A DNA stretch of 64,000 nt from Lutraria lutraria (Eukaryota > Mollusca > Bivalvia > Venerida > Mactridae): NCBI GenBank assembly GCA_964023205.1, contig OZ026843.1, forward strand, positions 5,503,029 to 5,567,028, written 5' to 3'. The translations under genes and the position numbers were made by a program. The first letter of the stretch is position 1; each line of letters opens with the position of its first letter. Below are positions 13,001 through 26,638 of this stretch, piece after piece. The notes under the pieces are model-generated. The model did no database searches, was not told the origin of the DNA, and worked only from the letters and a program-made list of their open reading frames with translations.

Positions 13001-16000
13001 GGTGTAAAGTGATAATTCAAAATATGCGAATTATAAAGTGAAGTACAATGAAAGAATGCCTTGGATTTGTAATATGTGCCTACTCTTGATGTAAGCGTAG
13101 CATAGTGTTTAAAATTCGAAATATAAGCCGAGTCACGCTTCAAAAGATAGATATAATTTCCGCAGAAGTAAAAAACACACAGAAATTGTGTATGGATATC
13201 ACCACGGCATTGTACACATATGGCGCAAACAATACACACTATATCTCATTTCAAGTTTCTGTATTCATGAACTAGATGGATCGGACTGATAGTTGGATAT
13301 TTTACATTTCAGCAGAAACAGCTGAGCAGTTGTGGAGCATACATCATGCATGTCACTGGTATGGGGGTCAAAGTATATAATCGTCTGCAGTAAATTGAGA
13401 GATTGCTGCATGTTGACGCTCTTTGCTTGACGTTGTGGGTAAAAGAAAGCTCGTCATATGAAAATTCTAATGATATACTTGCAGTGTTTAAATGCAGAAA
13501 TTAAATTATGTGACATAATTTAGATGATATAACATTGTTCATACTAGTCTTTGCTTTACTATGACGTATTATCCTAAGGACCTCTCTGTGATGTGAGCTA
13601 ATCAGTTATGTCGCTACTTAGACAGTACAAGTAATAAACTATAAGATACGGCAGCCATACATGTCCATGCAAAACCCCACAGTGGAGTAACAAGAACGTT
13701 TTAATAGAGGTAGTCTGTATCTTGAAGTAATGATAAAATTACACGTCTGTCTAGGAAATGATTTACCGAACCTAAGAGGCAGGTGGTGTCTATTTTCAGA
13801 CGGTCTTCAATTCATCAATTCAGTATCTAATTTCATTTTGTGATCCTGCATGGTATATCGCGTTTGAATTGTTGATATATATAACTATGTATATTACTAA
13901 TGCATTGTCATATTTGTAAATTATGGTCTTGTCATCATTGGGCCAGTTGACCTAATGAATATGAAAATAAAGTATTTATCGATGCCCAACTGTGATTTGA
14001 AATATAATCATGTGATAATCATGCCCGAACCGAATATTGTCAGAGATAAAAAATAGCAACGTTTCAAAACTCAACAACATATGTTTCAAGTATATCCCGG
14101 ACTTCATTTGTTTATTATGATAGTTAGTTTACATTCTAATATATCACAACAAATTCACTCGGCTATTTACACCATGAATGCGTTGATAATAAATGAGTGT
14201 ATTACTAAAATGATAAAGTATTCAGTAAGTTACTTAATTTAGTTTAAAAGATGCATGCAGCAATTTTCTAACATATTTATCAAATAACCAAAAAAAGATC
14301 AATGTTGTAAAATGATTTAATGGTACAAAATAAATGATATCAGTTGTCGATTTCCATCAACCTTCTAACAGGCGGATTTTAAATGTTGACTCTAAATGAC
14401 CCAATTTCATTTATAAGTAGTTAACATTAACATAAACATAAAATGACATTTGATGCTGAGAAAGTTGAAATAATTGCAAACATACACCCTTCTTAAATTT
14501 AAATTTTAAATAAGGCCTGAAACAATATATATGGTTGCATTTGCAGAAATATGGAGAAAAAACTAATAGACCAGGAAAAAATAAACTAATCTTTACACAC
14601 CATCTTTCTATTGTCATACGGTAGAGCCTTGTCGAATTACAAACTCAGGCGGAAGTTAAATATAGAAAAATAAATATAAGTCCACCTGATATGTGCATCG
14701 CATTCATGTATTGAATCGTCCAAAGCTAAAACAATGCCACATGCTTACAGACAATAACGCGCATTTTTTCTGGATTTTTGCAAAACTATGCACGCGCTAT
14801 TTGTTTCATAAATCATAAGAACTGATTGTATAGTCCGTCCTTAAAATCCCTGAACAATTTTTACTTTTCTTTGGTTCTTCATTGCAGCGTTTCGTTATAC
14901 GTGCAAGTATAATTATATGGTTAACAAAATGAAAAAAATGCTAACCTACTATCCATTACTAAAAGGTTGGATAGGGTAACCCCAAAACAACATAATTATT
15001 TTAAGGAAGATGGCAAACAGAAGACCTAAGATCGTGGTGCAATCGAGCCCGTTCCTGCTCCCGAAAACTCGTACCAAACTTAGAAATATAGTATCTCAAG
15101 ATTGGTTTAAAACTTAAATTTTCATGATATTCTTTATATTATATCTTAGAATTGTTATTCTAAAAATGATAGTAGCATAGTATTTAGAATTACTATACAC
15201 ACAACGATTCTATTTGATGCACATATTATTTCATAGGAATTGAACTATTTTCGTGGGAATAATAATCATTCGGCTTGTAAAAGTGTTTCTAACTATTCTG
15301 TAAACATTACATATCAATCGAAGTTTTAATTTTAAAGTCACTCATAAATCGTATGTTTGATTAAATTCAATGGCTAACTTCATGTAGGAAAAAACGATTT
15401 CAAGTTTGATTATAAAAGATATGTCGTGTTGGTAACTGTTGTACACATTGTTGACAAACTATCATGTGACTTATACAGAGATGTGATTATTTCTTCTTTT
15501 CCATGTCCAAATGAACTTAACAATAATGCATTTTTTTTGTATTTTTGCAGAGGGGCTGGGATAACAGTGACATAATAAATTATTATATATTTGCACATGT
15601 ATTTACATGTAATTTCATAGTATTAACCGATACAGGTCTAAAAATCATCTTTTTTTGTTTAAATAATTGAATACACTTCTTTATATCATATTACTACTTT
15701 TGGTATACATGATGGTGTTTTCGCCGACATAAATCCAAATGCCGACCCCAAGAAAGACGCGATGAAAACGTTGTCGAAAAAAACCCATAAACATTCATAT
15801 TTTCATTTTGAGTAAAACATCTCGAATGTTTCAGATATTGCTAAAACGATGTCAAAATATAAAGAGTTAGTTCGTATCGCCAACTAGTAATAACAACAAA
15901 GTCGCATATACCTTATAGAGTGTGACAACATTAAAAGTGATTTATTCAGACACGGTCTAGCAGACACACCAGTTAGAAAGACTGAGCGCTGAATGATTCA

Positions 16001-18097
16001 TTCGCAGTATTACCGAGTATCATGATTAAATACTCGTCAAGCAAAATCAATATGGCAGAACGAAAGATCAAATGAATGAAAAACGATACACTATTTGGTT
16101 TGTTCGCGATCATCCAATCAAAATTATTCTCTCAAATTATTCGAATAAATGATTGAATAATGAATCAATGTATTCGATACAGTATAATATATATGTATTA
16201 TTCATTTAAAATAGTCGAGTTACATTGTCAGAGGTTACACTGAGTTGGAATATTTCGTTATTGTACAATACATACATTTTATAATTGTTTTTTTTAATGG
16301 AATAAACATGGCGCAGACAAATAATCCGATCACAGTAGTAAGAAAATTACGGAGCATGATGATTTATGCGTTAAGTGTATTTAAGTGATAAATATTAAGA
16401 AAATCGTTTTTATTGCAGTTTTGCATTATGGGACATTTTCCGCCAGATTTAGCTGCATAATTCCCTCAACTAGACATCACCTGTGCATAAAACTACGCAG
16501 TTTCTTGGGCTTGTGCATTCTTTATCAGTAACATTGTATGAAAACGTACACCAGAAGTATATCTTTGTTCAACATTTCATAAGCGTGTTTTATCTACAGC
16601 TTTCCTCGTAATCTACTTTATAATCTTCATCGTTGTATTCAGATATTATTTCACTTTGGGAAACTATACCGGGTAACAGAATCATCGCGAAATTAAGGCA
16701 ACATTGATCAAATATACTTTAACTGTCTGTCGGTGTTGTAAGACATTGGTAACGTACTGTTGGCTATTGATATCGATAAATAAATGTTTGTTCTATCGGA
16801 TTACAAGCATTAATGTGATACACACGTTTTCATGATAGTACAAGCGACGTGAATGGGAAATCTTTTATTTGAAGATTGTGGAACTTTCAAGAATACTGAT
16901 TTAAAGCCTAAAATTTGATTATAGCTCGACCAATTGGCCTTCTTACTGCAAAATGATAAAATACATGTTTGTACCAAGAGAATTCCGAACTACTTTCAGT
17001 AATAATTATATAATAACGTTTTGCATTCTTCAGATCACTACGCCATTCATACGTTTCTTGCTAAGTAATGTGTGCCAAATAAAAAATGCTAGATTTTGTA
17101 TACCAACCGGTTTTAAGAATAGTTTCAGACCAGTTTGAAAACAATCCGAATCTAATTGTTAACGATTCCATGGTCATTATCATTCATTCGCACCAGATGA
17201 TGCCACATCACATTATAAGATATTAACTCACATCCATTTTACCAAAGAAAAAGCGACTACACAATACTAAGACATTATATCATATTGAAACTGCCATTCT
17301 TGAGTGAAAACCAGTCTGTAATCGCGAAAATTGCTCTCACACACAGCCCTCATCTAATGCATAAAAGTAGGCGTGGCGTTTTTAATGTTACACCGAGAAG
17401 AATCATAACGCTTGAAGATTACAGTTAACAACTCACGAATTCAATATTCAAACTCATCTCTTCCAAAAGCTATTTATATGAACATAAAGTAGCAACAAAT
17501 ATGAAATATGTGAGCCAGCAACTGGGAGACTTAAATTTACAAAACATAAAACAAGAACAATCTATTTTTAGAACAAAGTTGTTAATAAGTATTTACTTTC
17601 ATTTTAAAATGAAACAAAGTTCTTTATGAAAACAATGCAAACTATTTACAAATTAATGAAATAAAATTTAAAGTGTGTCTGAAAGTCCTTACTTTATTTG
17701 CTGAAGACGCTCATCAGTGTCCGTTCTGTTGGCTTCGTGTCTGTCAGGATAATGACTCCGAGATAACAATTCTCCTGAAACGTTGTATGAGGATGCATCT
17801 TAATGCGTTTAATTTGTATTTCCAATTAAGATTTGCATTTCTTAACAAATTTCTTGCCCTCTGTGATACACGGCGTGTCTTATATATACCTGATTACTGC
17901 TATCCAGATTACGGGCTCGTACCGGGATCAGCGTTGACACCATGAGCGGATCGGGTGTCATTTTTCAGGGGCTGGTGTATAAAAAATAAAAATCAGTCTG
18001 ATTCATCACACTGATATTGTGAGGACGGTGGACATAAAAAGCAACCAATCGCGCACCATTTAGTTGATATTTTTTGTTTAAAATATATTCATTCATT
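10031..18097. other. Long AT-rich region with no recognisable gene
   Basis: No frame longer than 92 codons and no protein family recognised on either strand. The only local feature that stood out is the GGCGGCCATTTT palindrome near 12.96 kb, listed separately. Functional non-coding elements or lone exons may be present but cannot be supported. Confidence 0.45.
12951..12974. promoter_or_regulatory. Facing YY1-like CCATTTT / AAAATGGCGGC sites
   Basis: GGCGGCCATTTT is followed directly by AAAAATGGCGGC, giving a nearly perfect palindrome in a locally GC-rich patch within AT-rich DNA. AAAATGGCGGC matches the core of the YY1 site found near many animal promoters. No gene start could be attached to it, so a regulatory role is only suggested. 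Confidence 0.25.
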
Positions 18098-18310
18098 ATA
18101 CTGTGGAATCATTAATTTTCGTTGGGTTCAATTTTCGTGGTTTTTACTAAAATGGCGATTTCGTTGGGACATAAATTCGTGGATTTTGATTTTTGAAAAG
18201 AAATACCTTATCTCCGCATTTGAATTCGTGGGGATTTGATTTCGTGGATGAGTCGATCCACGAAATCCACGAAATTAAATCCCCAACGAAAATTAATGAT
18301 TCCACAGTAT
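18098..18310. mobile_element. Foldback/MITE-like inverted-repeat element
   Basis: Ends are an almost perfect long inverted repeat: ATACTGTGGAATCATTAATT at the left and AATTAATGATTCCACAGTAT at the right. The interior repeats the motif TTCGTGGAT and its inverse ATCCACGAA, so most of the 213 bp can fold back. There is no coding capacity. A diverged partial copy lies at about 45945-46102. Confidence 0.75.
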
Positions 18311-19830
18311 TTAAAGACTTTACATATTTATTTTACCGATGGGTTAAATATTGTTTAAAAATGACCTCAAAATGGCATTATACCTCTTTTAGAAAACTCT
18401 AAAGTGTCTCCAATTTTATAGATCAATGTCAAAGCTTGGAATTTCATAATTTTATATGTACTTTCATTGTGAGATCTGTATTTCTGTAAACAATAGGTAC
18501 AGCCACTACAAAGCAAAACAAATCCGTCAGAAAAAATATTACTCTACAAAAAATCGGGAAATGACCATTTAGGGATAGAATTTCGTTTAAAAATCTGGTT
18601 GTTTTGTGCAGCATTTCTTGTGGCGACACCAGCTAGCAGTGCCAATGAAATACATGGTATTGTAAAAAACGCTTTAAAAAGTCTGCATTGAATGTGACTT
18701 TCTTCAATATAAAGTGGTTGAATTAACAGCATGTCTATATATACTACATTTTACAGCTATATGGTTTAACACAGTTTATGCTAATGCTTGACTAATCGAA
18801 GCGATTCTTTATTAACAAAAATCGGATTAATGGCAGAGTTTTTCTGATATGTTCGTTTAAGAAATTAAGATTCTGTTACTTCAAAACTTGTAAAACTTTG
18901 TACCGTCATTCGGTGATTGTATTATTGAGAGGCGAGATTCGATAATACTCTGCGAAACTGTTCAGATACGCCGCTGAAAAAGTCTTAAAACTTGCACAGG
19001 CCTGATAATATTCATGAGGCGAGTTAAGAAATTTATCGTAATTTACAACAGAATAATTGCTTCGAATAAAGATAAAGCATTGTAAATGCTAAACTCTATG
19101 AAGCTTGTGATAACACACTAACCAGTTTGGTAAATAAAGGTTTCACTCAAGTTTTTATTGGTACACTAAAATCAATTAGAAATGGGGGGGGGGGGGCTGA
19201 TACGGATTGCAAATTGTCGAGATGTATGGGAATTGAGTAGTATAAAATTCAGCGTAAGCTTTTCAGAAATTGGGCTGCAATAAACAACTTATATGTATTT
19301 ATTGGTATATACACGGCTGTTGTCTAGTAATTACATGATCTAATTATTGATTATAAAGATGATTTTGAAGATAATTATAACTTGCAAGTTCTAACTTGGT
19401 GAATACAAAACATGACCCATATTTCCAGTACGAAAACTCATGACTTAAGGTTGGTTATTTTGTAATACGGCATTTTGATAGTTAATTTGATTCAAAATAA
19501 TTAGGATGTAACATAATGCGAACAAAAGGAAGCATGAAATACAACCGTACTGTTTACAATGAATTCTTTCAGAGAAAGATAAGAAATTATATTGACTATG
19601 TCACTTACAGGCAGCCTTTTAGTTCAAGGTTAACTGTTGTTTTCGCGATAAGACAAAGGCGTGAACTGGCTCCATTCTCGTAGATTTATAGTTACATACA
19701 CGTGCAATGCAAAACTCATGATACAAATGTATCAGTACGTCTCTAAATGCAATTTGTCATAATCAGTAATAATTTCTTAGGCAGCGACACTAATGTTAAA
19801 ATAACTTGACGATTCTGACTGTAATTTATC
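18311..19830. other. No recognisable gene
   Basis: AT-rich sequence with a poly-G run at about 19184-19196. The short overlapping minus frames near 18.44-18.73 kb have no recognisable features. Confidence 0.45.
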
Positions 19831-20246
19831 TGTTGTGTGTTTTTGCACGTGTTCGAAGCTTGAATCTGAATACGAGAAAATAAATTAAAGTGAACACTTT
19901 GAAACAAAACTAATATAAATTAGCCAGTAAATTGTTGTCAACAAAAAGAACAACTGCTGTCAAAGACATGAACTATGTTTCATAAGTCAATATCGTCTTT
20001 TCTTAGTGTTTCTATATTTCTGTTTCACGTGGCGAATACAGCCGAAGTTTACCGAATTAATTTTTTTTTATGTTTTCTATCATTTTAGTATCTTTATGGT
20101 AATCAAATAATGACAAAAAATCGAAAGTGACCGTGCTTTATAATAGGAATTATGTTCAATTGCGATGTGGACGAGATACAGTAAAGCATAACGTAAATAA
20201 TACTTCCATATAAAGACCATCTCGTTATAACCCTCACTTATTTTCG
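19831..20246. repeat. 0.42-kb block duplicated at 39779-40211
   Basis: From TGTTGTGTGT to CACTTATTTTCG this block aligns in the same orientation with 39779-40211. Shared anchors include GCACGTG, GAACACTTTGAAA, CAACTGCT, TGTTTCATAAG, ACGAGATACAGT and CACTTATTTTCG. The copy at 39.8 kb lies just downstream of the orphan signal exon J. No coding frame is conserved between the two copies, so this is either a dispersed repeat or a relic of a larger segmental duplication. Confidence 0.7.
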
Positions 20247-20780
20247 GACCGGTTTTAAACTTTATTCTATATTGTTGTTCAAAGCCACAGTATGTCTTAA
20301 AAATTGTATTATCTTCAATGTAAAAAAATATCGCAATATTGTGATATTAAAATGTTCTAAAAATGGTACAGAGGAGATCCCTATCTGATCTCATTTGTCC
20401 GTTCCTTCTTTGATAAATAACTAACGGAAAACGATATAAATTTAAGTATGCAGTATGGAGGAGAAAATACAAAATACGATGCATTGTGTACGTTTAACAT
20501 TTGCCGAGCATTTCCGAGATCTTCGTAAACCCTTCGTAAATGATCGGAACTGCGCACATATCAGTGACGTCACACGAGTCGAAACTAGACTTCCATGCAT
20601 TTTGATAGTTTGCAGTGTTATGTGTATTATTTACGTCATGTACTCGTATAAATCCATTGATTATCGTACAAGTCACGGAAAATTTACGAAGCGTCATTTA
20701 GTAAACAATTGAACTGTAGAATTTTCCATTAAGATTAGTTGGTATCTGTAGAAGTATAATTGTGTTTTATTATCTTTCGC

Positions 20781-20946
20781 TTTACGTCTTATGTTCATAT
20801 TTCTGAGTTAAATCTTTATGTTCATATTTCTGAGTTTATACTTACGTCTGTACGTTCATTTTTGTGTTTATGCTTACGTTTCTGAGTTTATACTTACGTC
20901 TGTACGTTCATATTTCTGAGTTTATAGTTTATGCTTACGTCTATAC
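20781..20946. repeat. Imperfect tandem repeat, unit about 34 bp
   Basis: The unit is CTTACGTCTGTACGTTCATA followed by TTTCTGAGTTTATA, repeated about 4-5 times with deletions. It is a local minisatellite without coding content. Confidence 0.75.
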
Positions 20947-21360
20947 CAGTGTGGGGAATCCACGTGATCTAGTGACGTCACGTGTTTTCTGTCCTTCGAA
21001 CTAGAAAAACATCACGTAAGTGTTTTTTTTTCGTTTCCTGTTAAAGGCACGTATCTGATGCAATTCCTTACATAAAAAGAGCCATCTCCGGATCAAATGT
21101 TTTGTCACTGTAGGTACTTTTTTACTTTTCTTGTCCAAACAGTTTTACGGTGTTGTAAAAATTGGCGTTATTTTTACTAGAACATTATAGAAATTTACTA
21201 AAGTACTCACCCAATCAAACCCCGCATAAAAGCAATTTGGCTCACACTTCGATTGCCCAAATGTTTTCATGCGTGTAGATATGCTTAGTGTTTGAGTTTA
21301 TAAAAATGCGTTGAGTCACGTTGTCGTTAGAAGACGATCAAGTATAAATAATAAGATCAC

Positions 21361-21540
21361 CCGCCTCCGTGGTCGAGTTGTTAAGGTTGCTGACTTCAAA
21401 TCACTGTAACCTCTCAGTGATAGAGGGTCATGGGTTCTAGCACCCCCCCCCCAACCGACCATGTCTCTTTATGCGGAAAGTAGGACTATAATATGACTCT
21501 GACTGTTGAAAAGGGGCGTAAAACCCGATATAAACAAAAG
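21361..21540 (+). repeat. tRNA-derived SINE (copy 2)
   Basis: The head matches SINE copy 1 at 6459 (CCGCCTCCGTGGTCGAG, then CTGACTTCAAATCA). Its B-box is degraded to GGGTTCTAGC and is followed by a C-run. The body keeps ACCATGTCTCTTTATG and ends with an AAAGGGGCGTAAAACCCGAT-like tail. Confidence 0.7.
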
Positions 21541-22689
21541 AAATGAATAATAACATTTACATAAAATATACAACAACATACTTTAGTACATATCTACACG
21601 ATAATAGAAACAATGAATCGTATTTTAAAAAACATATTAATAATTGACACATTGTTGGAAAGCATATGTTTCACTGCATCTTAGAGTATATAAGGTACTT
21701 TAACCTAACTACTTATAATTAAACCATTGAAAAGGTGATCATATAGTTGCTTTGCATTTACTATTTCAGTCTCATTTTATATTATTTAAAATTGCATTTT
21801 TAAATAAAATATTACTTCAAACGACACGTTTTCAATTATTGAAGCACTTGCAATCAAGAGAATGTCGATATTTACTTACCTGTGGCCAAATCAATTTGGT
21901 TTATTCTATATATTCATTGTATACATCAACAAATATGCACTCAATGTACAGATATACCCATTTTATACACATTACAAGTTAAAAGAATTTAAAGGATATT
22001 CAAGACATTAAAATACTCTGCAATGTGGATGGAAGGATACTAACATTCATGCAGTCAGTATCATACAACATAATAATTTGAAGTAATAACCAATGAAATA
22101 ATATCTTCAATGTTGAGTGTAATTTCTTAAGGATCAGAAAAAAGAATGTCAATAAAGACTTATAACGATGACTTCAACACAATGATCATATATCAACACA
22201 ACTACAACCAATGTCAAAGCAACTGTTATTGGACAGAAATGAACTGACACTGCATTATCATAATATATCACACAGACACTTTGGGCATACAGAAACAGAA
22301 CAGATTCTTTATTAAGACTTAAGCATTACAGCCCATCGTCATATAAACATAAACATGTAATACACTTACATGCGTGAACTATAAGTAATATTTAACAAAC
22401 ATTGAAAATAAAATAAAATGTAACAGAACAGAACAAAATCAGCAGTTTACTAATACAGTACAGTAATTATCTAGCTTAATTTGTGAATGTGAGAATTTTG
22501 TTGATTAAATAAAAACAATTGTCAGAAATCAAAAGTAAGAAAAGAATAATAAGCATTTAGCCTACGTACATGCAGCTGTTAATATTTAGTTTACATGTAT
22601 TCGTTTCATTTAGTACTTTAGCTCATCAAAGAGCAATCAATGAGCTTCAGCTAAAAGCAAAACTATTAATTAACTGGAATATCAAATAC
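21541..22689. other. No recognisable gene
   Basis: AT-rich sequence with short frames only. Searched by eye on the minus strand for a G-type signal exon beyond gene A, but none could be defended. Confidence 0.4.
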
Positions 22690-23363
22690 ATTTAGTTTCA
22701 TTAGATAAGAAATCGTAGCAAACAACTTTTCACCTTTAGCTAATACACATACATCTATGCGATTATAAAGTGAACTGCATTTATTGAACAAAATATAAAA
22801 AAAGAATTTTGCAACTGTGTACAACAGTATATCAGTTTTATACCGGCCGTCAATTAACCTAGCAAGTGTCCTGATTCTATACTGATATTAACGGCTTTCA
22901 CCGTAGTTAGTTGCTAACATTTGCTAACATGTGAATCGCTTGAATCAGCTGTGAAGGACGAGTGGTCTAAGACGCATTGTCTAAACATCGAAAAGTACAT
23001 GCAACTCGCCTTACGACAAACACTGGTCGTATAGCTTGATCGGTACATATGACCATAATATTATGTAAGAGGCGACAAGGTGTGTTGTCTCATTCTTAGG
23101 CAGCGAATTGTCGGATAATTTAGAATCAATTCGCTCATCTCAACTTGTACAAGTCCTTCAGTGTGTAGTATGTTTGCTTGAACTTTTGGAATGAAGCTGC
23201 CTGCCAGCCTGCGATATTGCATGCAACAATCCCGCAATCTCCCGACTGCACAATTCATGCAATCTCATTCAGCGATTTGCATTCGGTTCTAGTAATTAGC
23301 AATGATATTACGATATCTTATTAACCACTGTTTGAATAAAAAGTATTCCCTTTTGCATGAAAT
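22690..23363 (-). repeat. 3' flank of gene A, homologous to the 3' flanks of E and F and to the region upstream of G
   Basis: Read on the minus strand, 23360-22850 aligns with the DNA downstream of E (about 37860-38210) and F (about 43330-43990). Shared anchors are ATTGCTAATTACTAGA, CACAGCTGATTCAAG and AATCAGGACACTTG-like sequence. Further out, 22745-22690 matches the DNA just upstream of gene G and of orphan exon J (AGCTAAAGGTGAAAAG ... TTCTTATCTAATGAAAC). A second, G-type locus therefore once lay beyond A, but its exons are not recognisable now. Confidence 0.6.
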
Positions 23364-23618
23364 ATTCGTATCAAACCGAAAAAACTTCGCTATGATAAAT
23401 GTTGATGATTTCCATGATTGTTGAATTATATAATAAATGTGCTTTTCTTTGTGTACCAGTGTTTTGACAGCCTTTCGAAAACAATGTGTTTAGAATTAAC
23501 AAGACAGTCCGTGCAATTAAGTACACTGCATCTATTAATGGTGGTATAATGCTTACAAGAAATCCAGACATAATATTGAACAAAACAAGACTGTGAGAAC
23601 TTGATATTTATTGTATAT

Positions 23619-25255
23619 TTATTTACCAATAATACCTTGAGCATTAGCCAAGTCAGTAAGAAGAAAGCCTGTGAAACTACAATGTTTAAGGCCGTAGTAA
23701 GAAACGTTGACATCACCATTACGAACTGTCATAATGTCTCCTTTCTGCAAGTGTAGTGTTATTGTAGCACTAGTCGTGTCATAACCAGCTTCGCCGCCAC
23801 TAACATACATAACATTAAGAGAATCACCGTTGCGGTAAAATGAAGCATGTGCGTTGACATGATGGAAAGAGACTAATGTTGTTGAAAAGACGTAAATTCC
23901 TTCCACGGGCGCGGTAAACATCCCAACACTGGTATTGTAGCCATTCCCGACGTTGGTAACAATTTGCTCGAATACAAATATTTGCTTTACTCCGGCGTGC
24001 TGGAAATGGTTTCCTAGAAGAGCATAGAAGGCGACGGGTGATTCTATTTCTGCTTGTCGAATTCTTCGAATGGATCTTTCTGAAAAGATATGTTGGTATT
24101 GTATTTATAGCTTTGAACGGCTGACATGTCTAAAAGACAAACGAGCTGACCTGTGATATGAACATTCATTACGTTTTAATGCAGTTTGTAACAAACATTT
24201 CATCCATGTGCAGCAAAATGCTGCTTCTCTGTCTGTTCCCATACACGAATTATTTTGCAAATTGTATCATCATATCTCCATTAATATTTTCACAGACAAA
24301 TCATGTTTAGCTGGCGACATATCTATGAACAGTCTTCAGATCCACCGAATAAGCAACCTGCCGAAACCATAAAATGCTTACCTTTTATCACTGGAAACGC
24401 ACGATTGATCACATTACTGTCTGAGGTCTTTGCTTCTTCCTCTGATCTGTCGTCCATCCTTTGCTCACCCTCGTTACTTATGGGCTCTGTCAAGTGAAGT
24501 TTTTCTTTAAGTTGTTGTTCTAATTCATCGATCTTGTCTTGTTTTTGTGCATCTCGTGATTCGAGAGCTGCAATTCTATCAAGATGGACTTTCTCTCTTG
24601 ATTCAAGCAGATCCACGCGCTGAGCTAAAGCCTTGACGAGATCTTCCGTAGCTCCAAGCCTCCGAAGAATCTCTTTATTGTCTAAAATGAAAGAGTGCAA
24701 AATTGCTTTAAAAGAGTGACGGACGATTTCTTTCGCTAGCATAGGCCGCAGTTGCTTCATTGGAAATATAAGCAAGAAAAACAATAGATGTTATGGGCCC
24801 GATGCTCCTCGTTCTACGTTACTTAAAAAAGAAGATTACTAAATTAATAAAAAAAGTCTGTGATGTAACCAGTATTTGGCCGGACATGGAAAACAGTTAT
24901 CTCGTTATGTTACGATGTTTTATATCATGACCTACAATGTAATGATAATGATGTGTGTGTATTAAAAGCACACTTTGTAAACGAAACACGGACAAATATT
25001 CAACATTTTACATTATAACAAGCACGGTCTCAATTAAAATCTGGTAGAACCGCAAGGACCGTATGAAGCAAGATATTTAAAACCAAGAATGGCTACCTGC
25101 AATCAGCAACTACTATCATTATTTTATAAGCGCCTGAAAATAGTATAAATATGGTTTAAGGGATAGGGGAATAATTTCTTAGAATTACCGTCAGCTGCAA
25201 TGCTTCCTGCACATAATACCAGCAAAATAAAGTTTGGCAAGCAAGATGTTCCCAT
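23619..25255 (-). CDS. Gene A: secreted coiled-coil C1q domain protein
   Basis: Exons on the minus strand are 25255-25189, 24681-24382 and 24079-23619, with GT-AG introns both in phase 1, encoding 275 residues. Residues 1-22 are a signal peptide (MGTSCL, hydrophobic FILLVL, then SIAAD). Residues 23-122 form a heptad-rich coiled coil (TEDLVKALAQRVDLLESREK) with an acidic tail. Residues 137-263 are a C1q domain: SPVAFYALLG, TNVGNGY, GMFTAPVEGIYVF, LHLQKGD and CSFTGFLL. N247 (NVS) is a possible N-glycosylation site and C256 is unpaired. The stop overlaps AATAAA, and another AATAAA lies at 23612-23607. It is the outermost minus-strand copy and has a shorter intron 2 (302 bp) than B-D. By family it is a secreted, probably trimeric, lectin-like immune recognition protein; the ligand is unknown. 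Confidence 0.9.
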
Positions 25256-25320
25256 CCTTATTGTCGAGAGAGTCTATGCTATATGATAATACACGTAGGT
25301 AAGAAAGAACACTATTTATG
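25256..25320 (-). promoter_or_regulatory. Conserved proximal upstream block of gene A
   Basis: On the minus strand the block contains CATAAATAG, TTCTTTCTTAC, TACGTGTATTATCATATAGC and GACAATAAGG, ending at the start codon. The same blocks precede genes C, D, E and F with few changes, much better kept than the DNA further out. CATAAATA is the best TATA-like element; the transcription start is not determined. Confidence 0.45.
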
Positions 25321-25502
25321 TCAATAGATAAGACGTAGATCATATAAATGTACCGAGGTCAAGCCAACTGAAACAAAACATTAAGGCCGTTCAGTTGATC
25401 CACAAATTGGTCTAATATCGTGGTTATACTGATAATTCAAATGACTAAATCGAATTCTTCACTTTAATGGAAATTTAAGCGTCATGAAACTCTTCATTAG
25501 AT

Positions 25503-25580
25503 AATCGGTGTAGTGGTTACTAGGTAACACGGTGGACTACTGAACGAAAGCTAGAGGTTTCGAATCACGGCTCCGCCTTC
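25503..25580 (+). repeat. tRNA-like SINE head inside duplication unit A
   Basis: A-box-like TGTAGTGGTTACTAGG and B-box GGTTTCGAATC (25556-25566) lie at tRNA spacing. The same element sits at the equivalent place in units B, C and D (28563, 31667 and 34752), so it was inserted before the unit was duplicated. Confidence 0.55.
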
Positions 25581-26638
25581 CATATTTCTCAGAGACGCTT
25601 TTTCAGGACCCCCATCCCAAATACCAAGCCAAGTACTGTGTCACAGGAAAAAGGGCGAGGCGTGCATCTTACACGATAAAGAACTAAGAAAAACTACCGG
25701 TATTCGAAATAAGAGTTGGAATACAAATGCCAAGTTCGCCTGTATCTTATCACTCCTCTGTCTGAAATGATCACCGCTATCGAATGGGCCGTTTTAAGCA
25801 ATAGATAAATAAATAAATAACACGAAACTCTTCAATAACATGCGTAGCTTATGACTGGATGTGTATATATGACATTATCTAAATTGTTATATTGCCTATA
25901 ATACGGGGAACGTAATCGGTAATTAATTAGACCTGTTAATCTTAGTGTCATTGAAATACATGATAAGATAATTTTCAGTCGTTTAATTTCGGATATTTCC
26001 GTAGCATAAAGACCAAGGTAATCCGATTAGCGTATTCGATAAGTTATCTACCTTGACTTTTTTACGAAGTGTCGCTGCAGACTATTAAATAAGCCATGCG
26101 ATTAGAATTTGGTCCGTATCGTTCATATACATGTAGTGTCTAATTTGAAATATCTTTTAACTTGAAGTAAACTGAAAGAAATTATTGAAATCACTACTGA
26201 ATTACGTAATGCTGAACCAATTGAATGACATTGCCGTGAAGGAATCGAATTCGACCTATTGTACTTCTGGAAGTAAAATGACGTCATACAAAATCCACGA
26301 ATAACTCGTTTTATATAAATCACACCCCTTCTTGCATGTGACTATGATGGAATTTCTCCGAACGTACTCAGAACCATTATATGTTATAGCATATATTCGT
26401 ATCAAACCGTAAAAAGCTTCGCTATGATAAATGTTGATGATTTCCATGATTGTTGAATTATATAATAAATGTGCTTTTCTTTGTGTAGAAATGTTTTGGC
26501 AGCCTTTCGAAAACAATGTGTTTAGAATTAACAAATTAAGTACACTGCATCTATTAATGGTGGTATAATGCTTACAAGAAATCCAGACACAATATTGAAC
26601 AAAACAAGACTGTGAGAGACTGTGTATTTATTTTTTAT

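Noticed and set aside
19184..19196. Poly-G runs (also 6846, 7279, 56624) as functional G-quadruplexes
   Set aside because: Single uninterrupted runs are common simple repeats and nothing in their context suggests a role.
20455..20712. 85-codon frame with a hydrophobic segment and a TATAAAT upstream
   Set aside because: No family recognised, an equally long frame exists on the opposite strand, and no conserved feature separates it from chance.
23371..23583. Hydrophobic minus frames just downstream of the A-D stops
   Set aside because: They lie in the shared 3' flank, vary in frame and length between copies, and have no conserved start.
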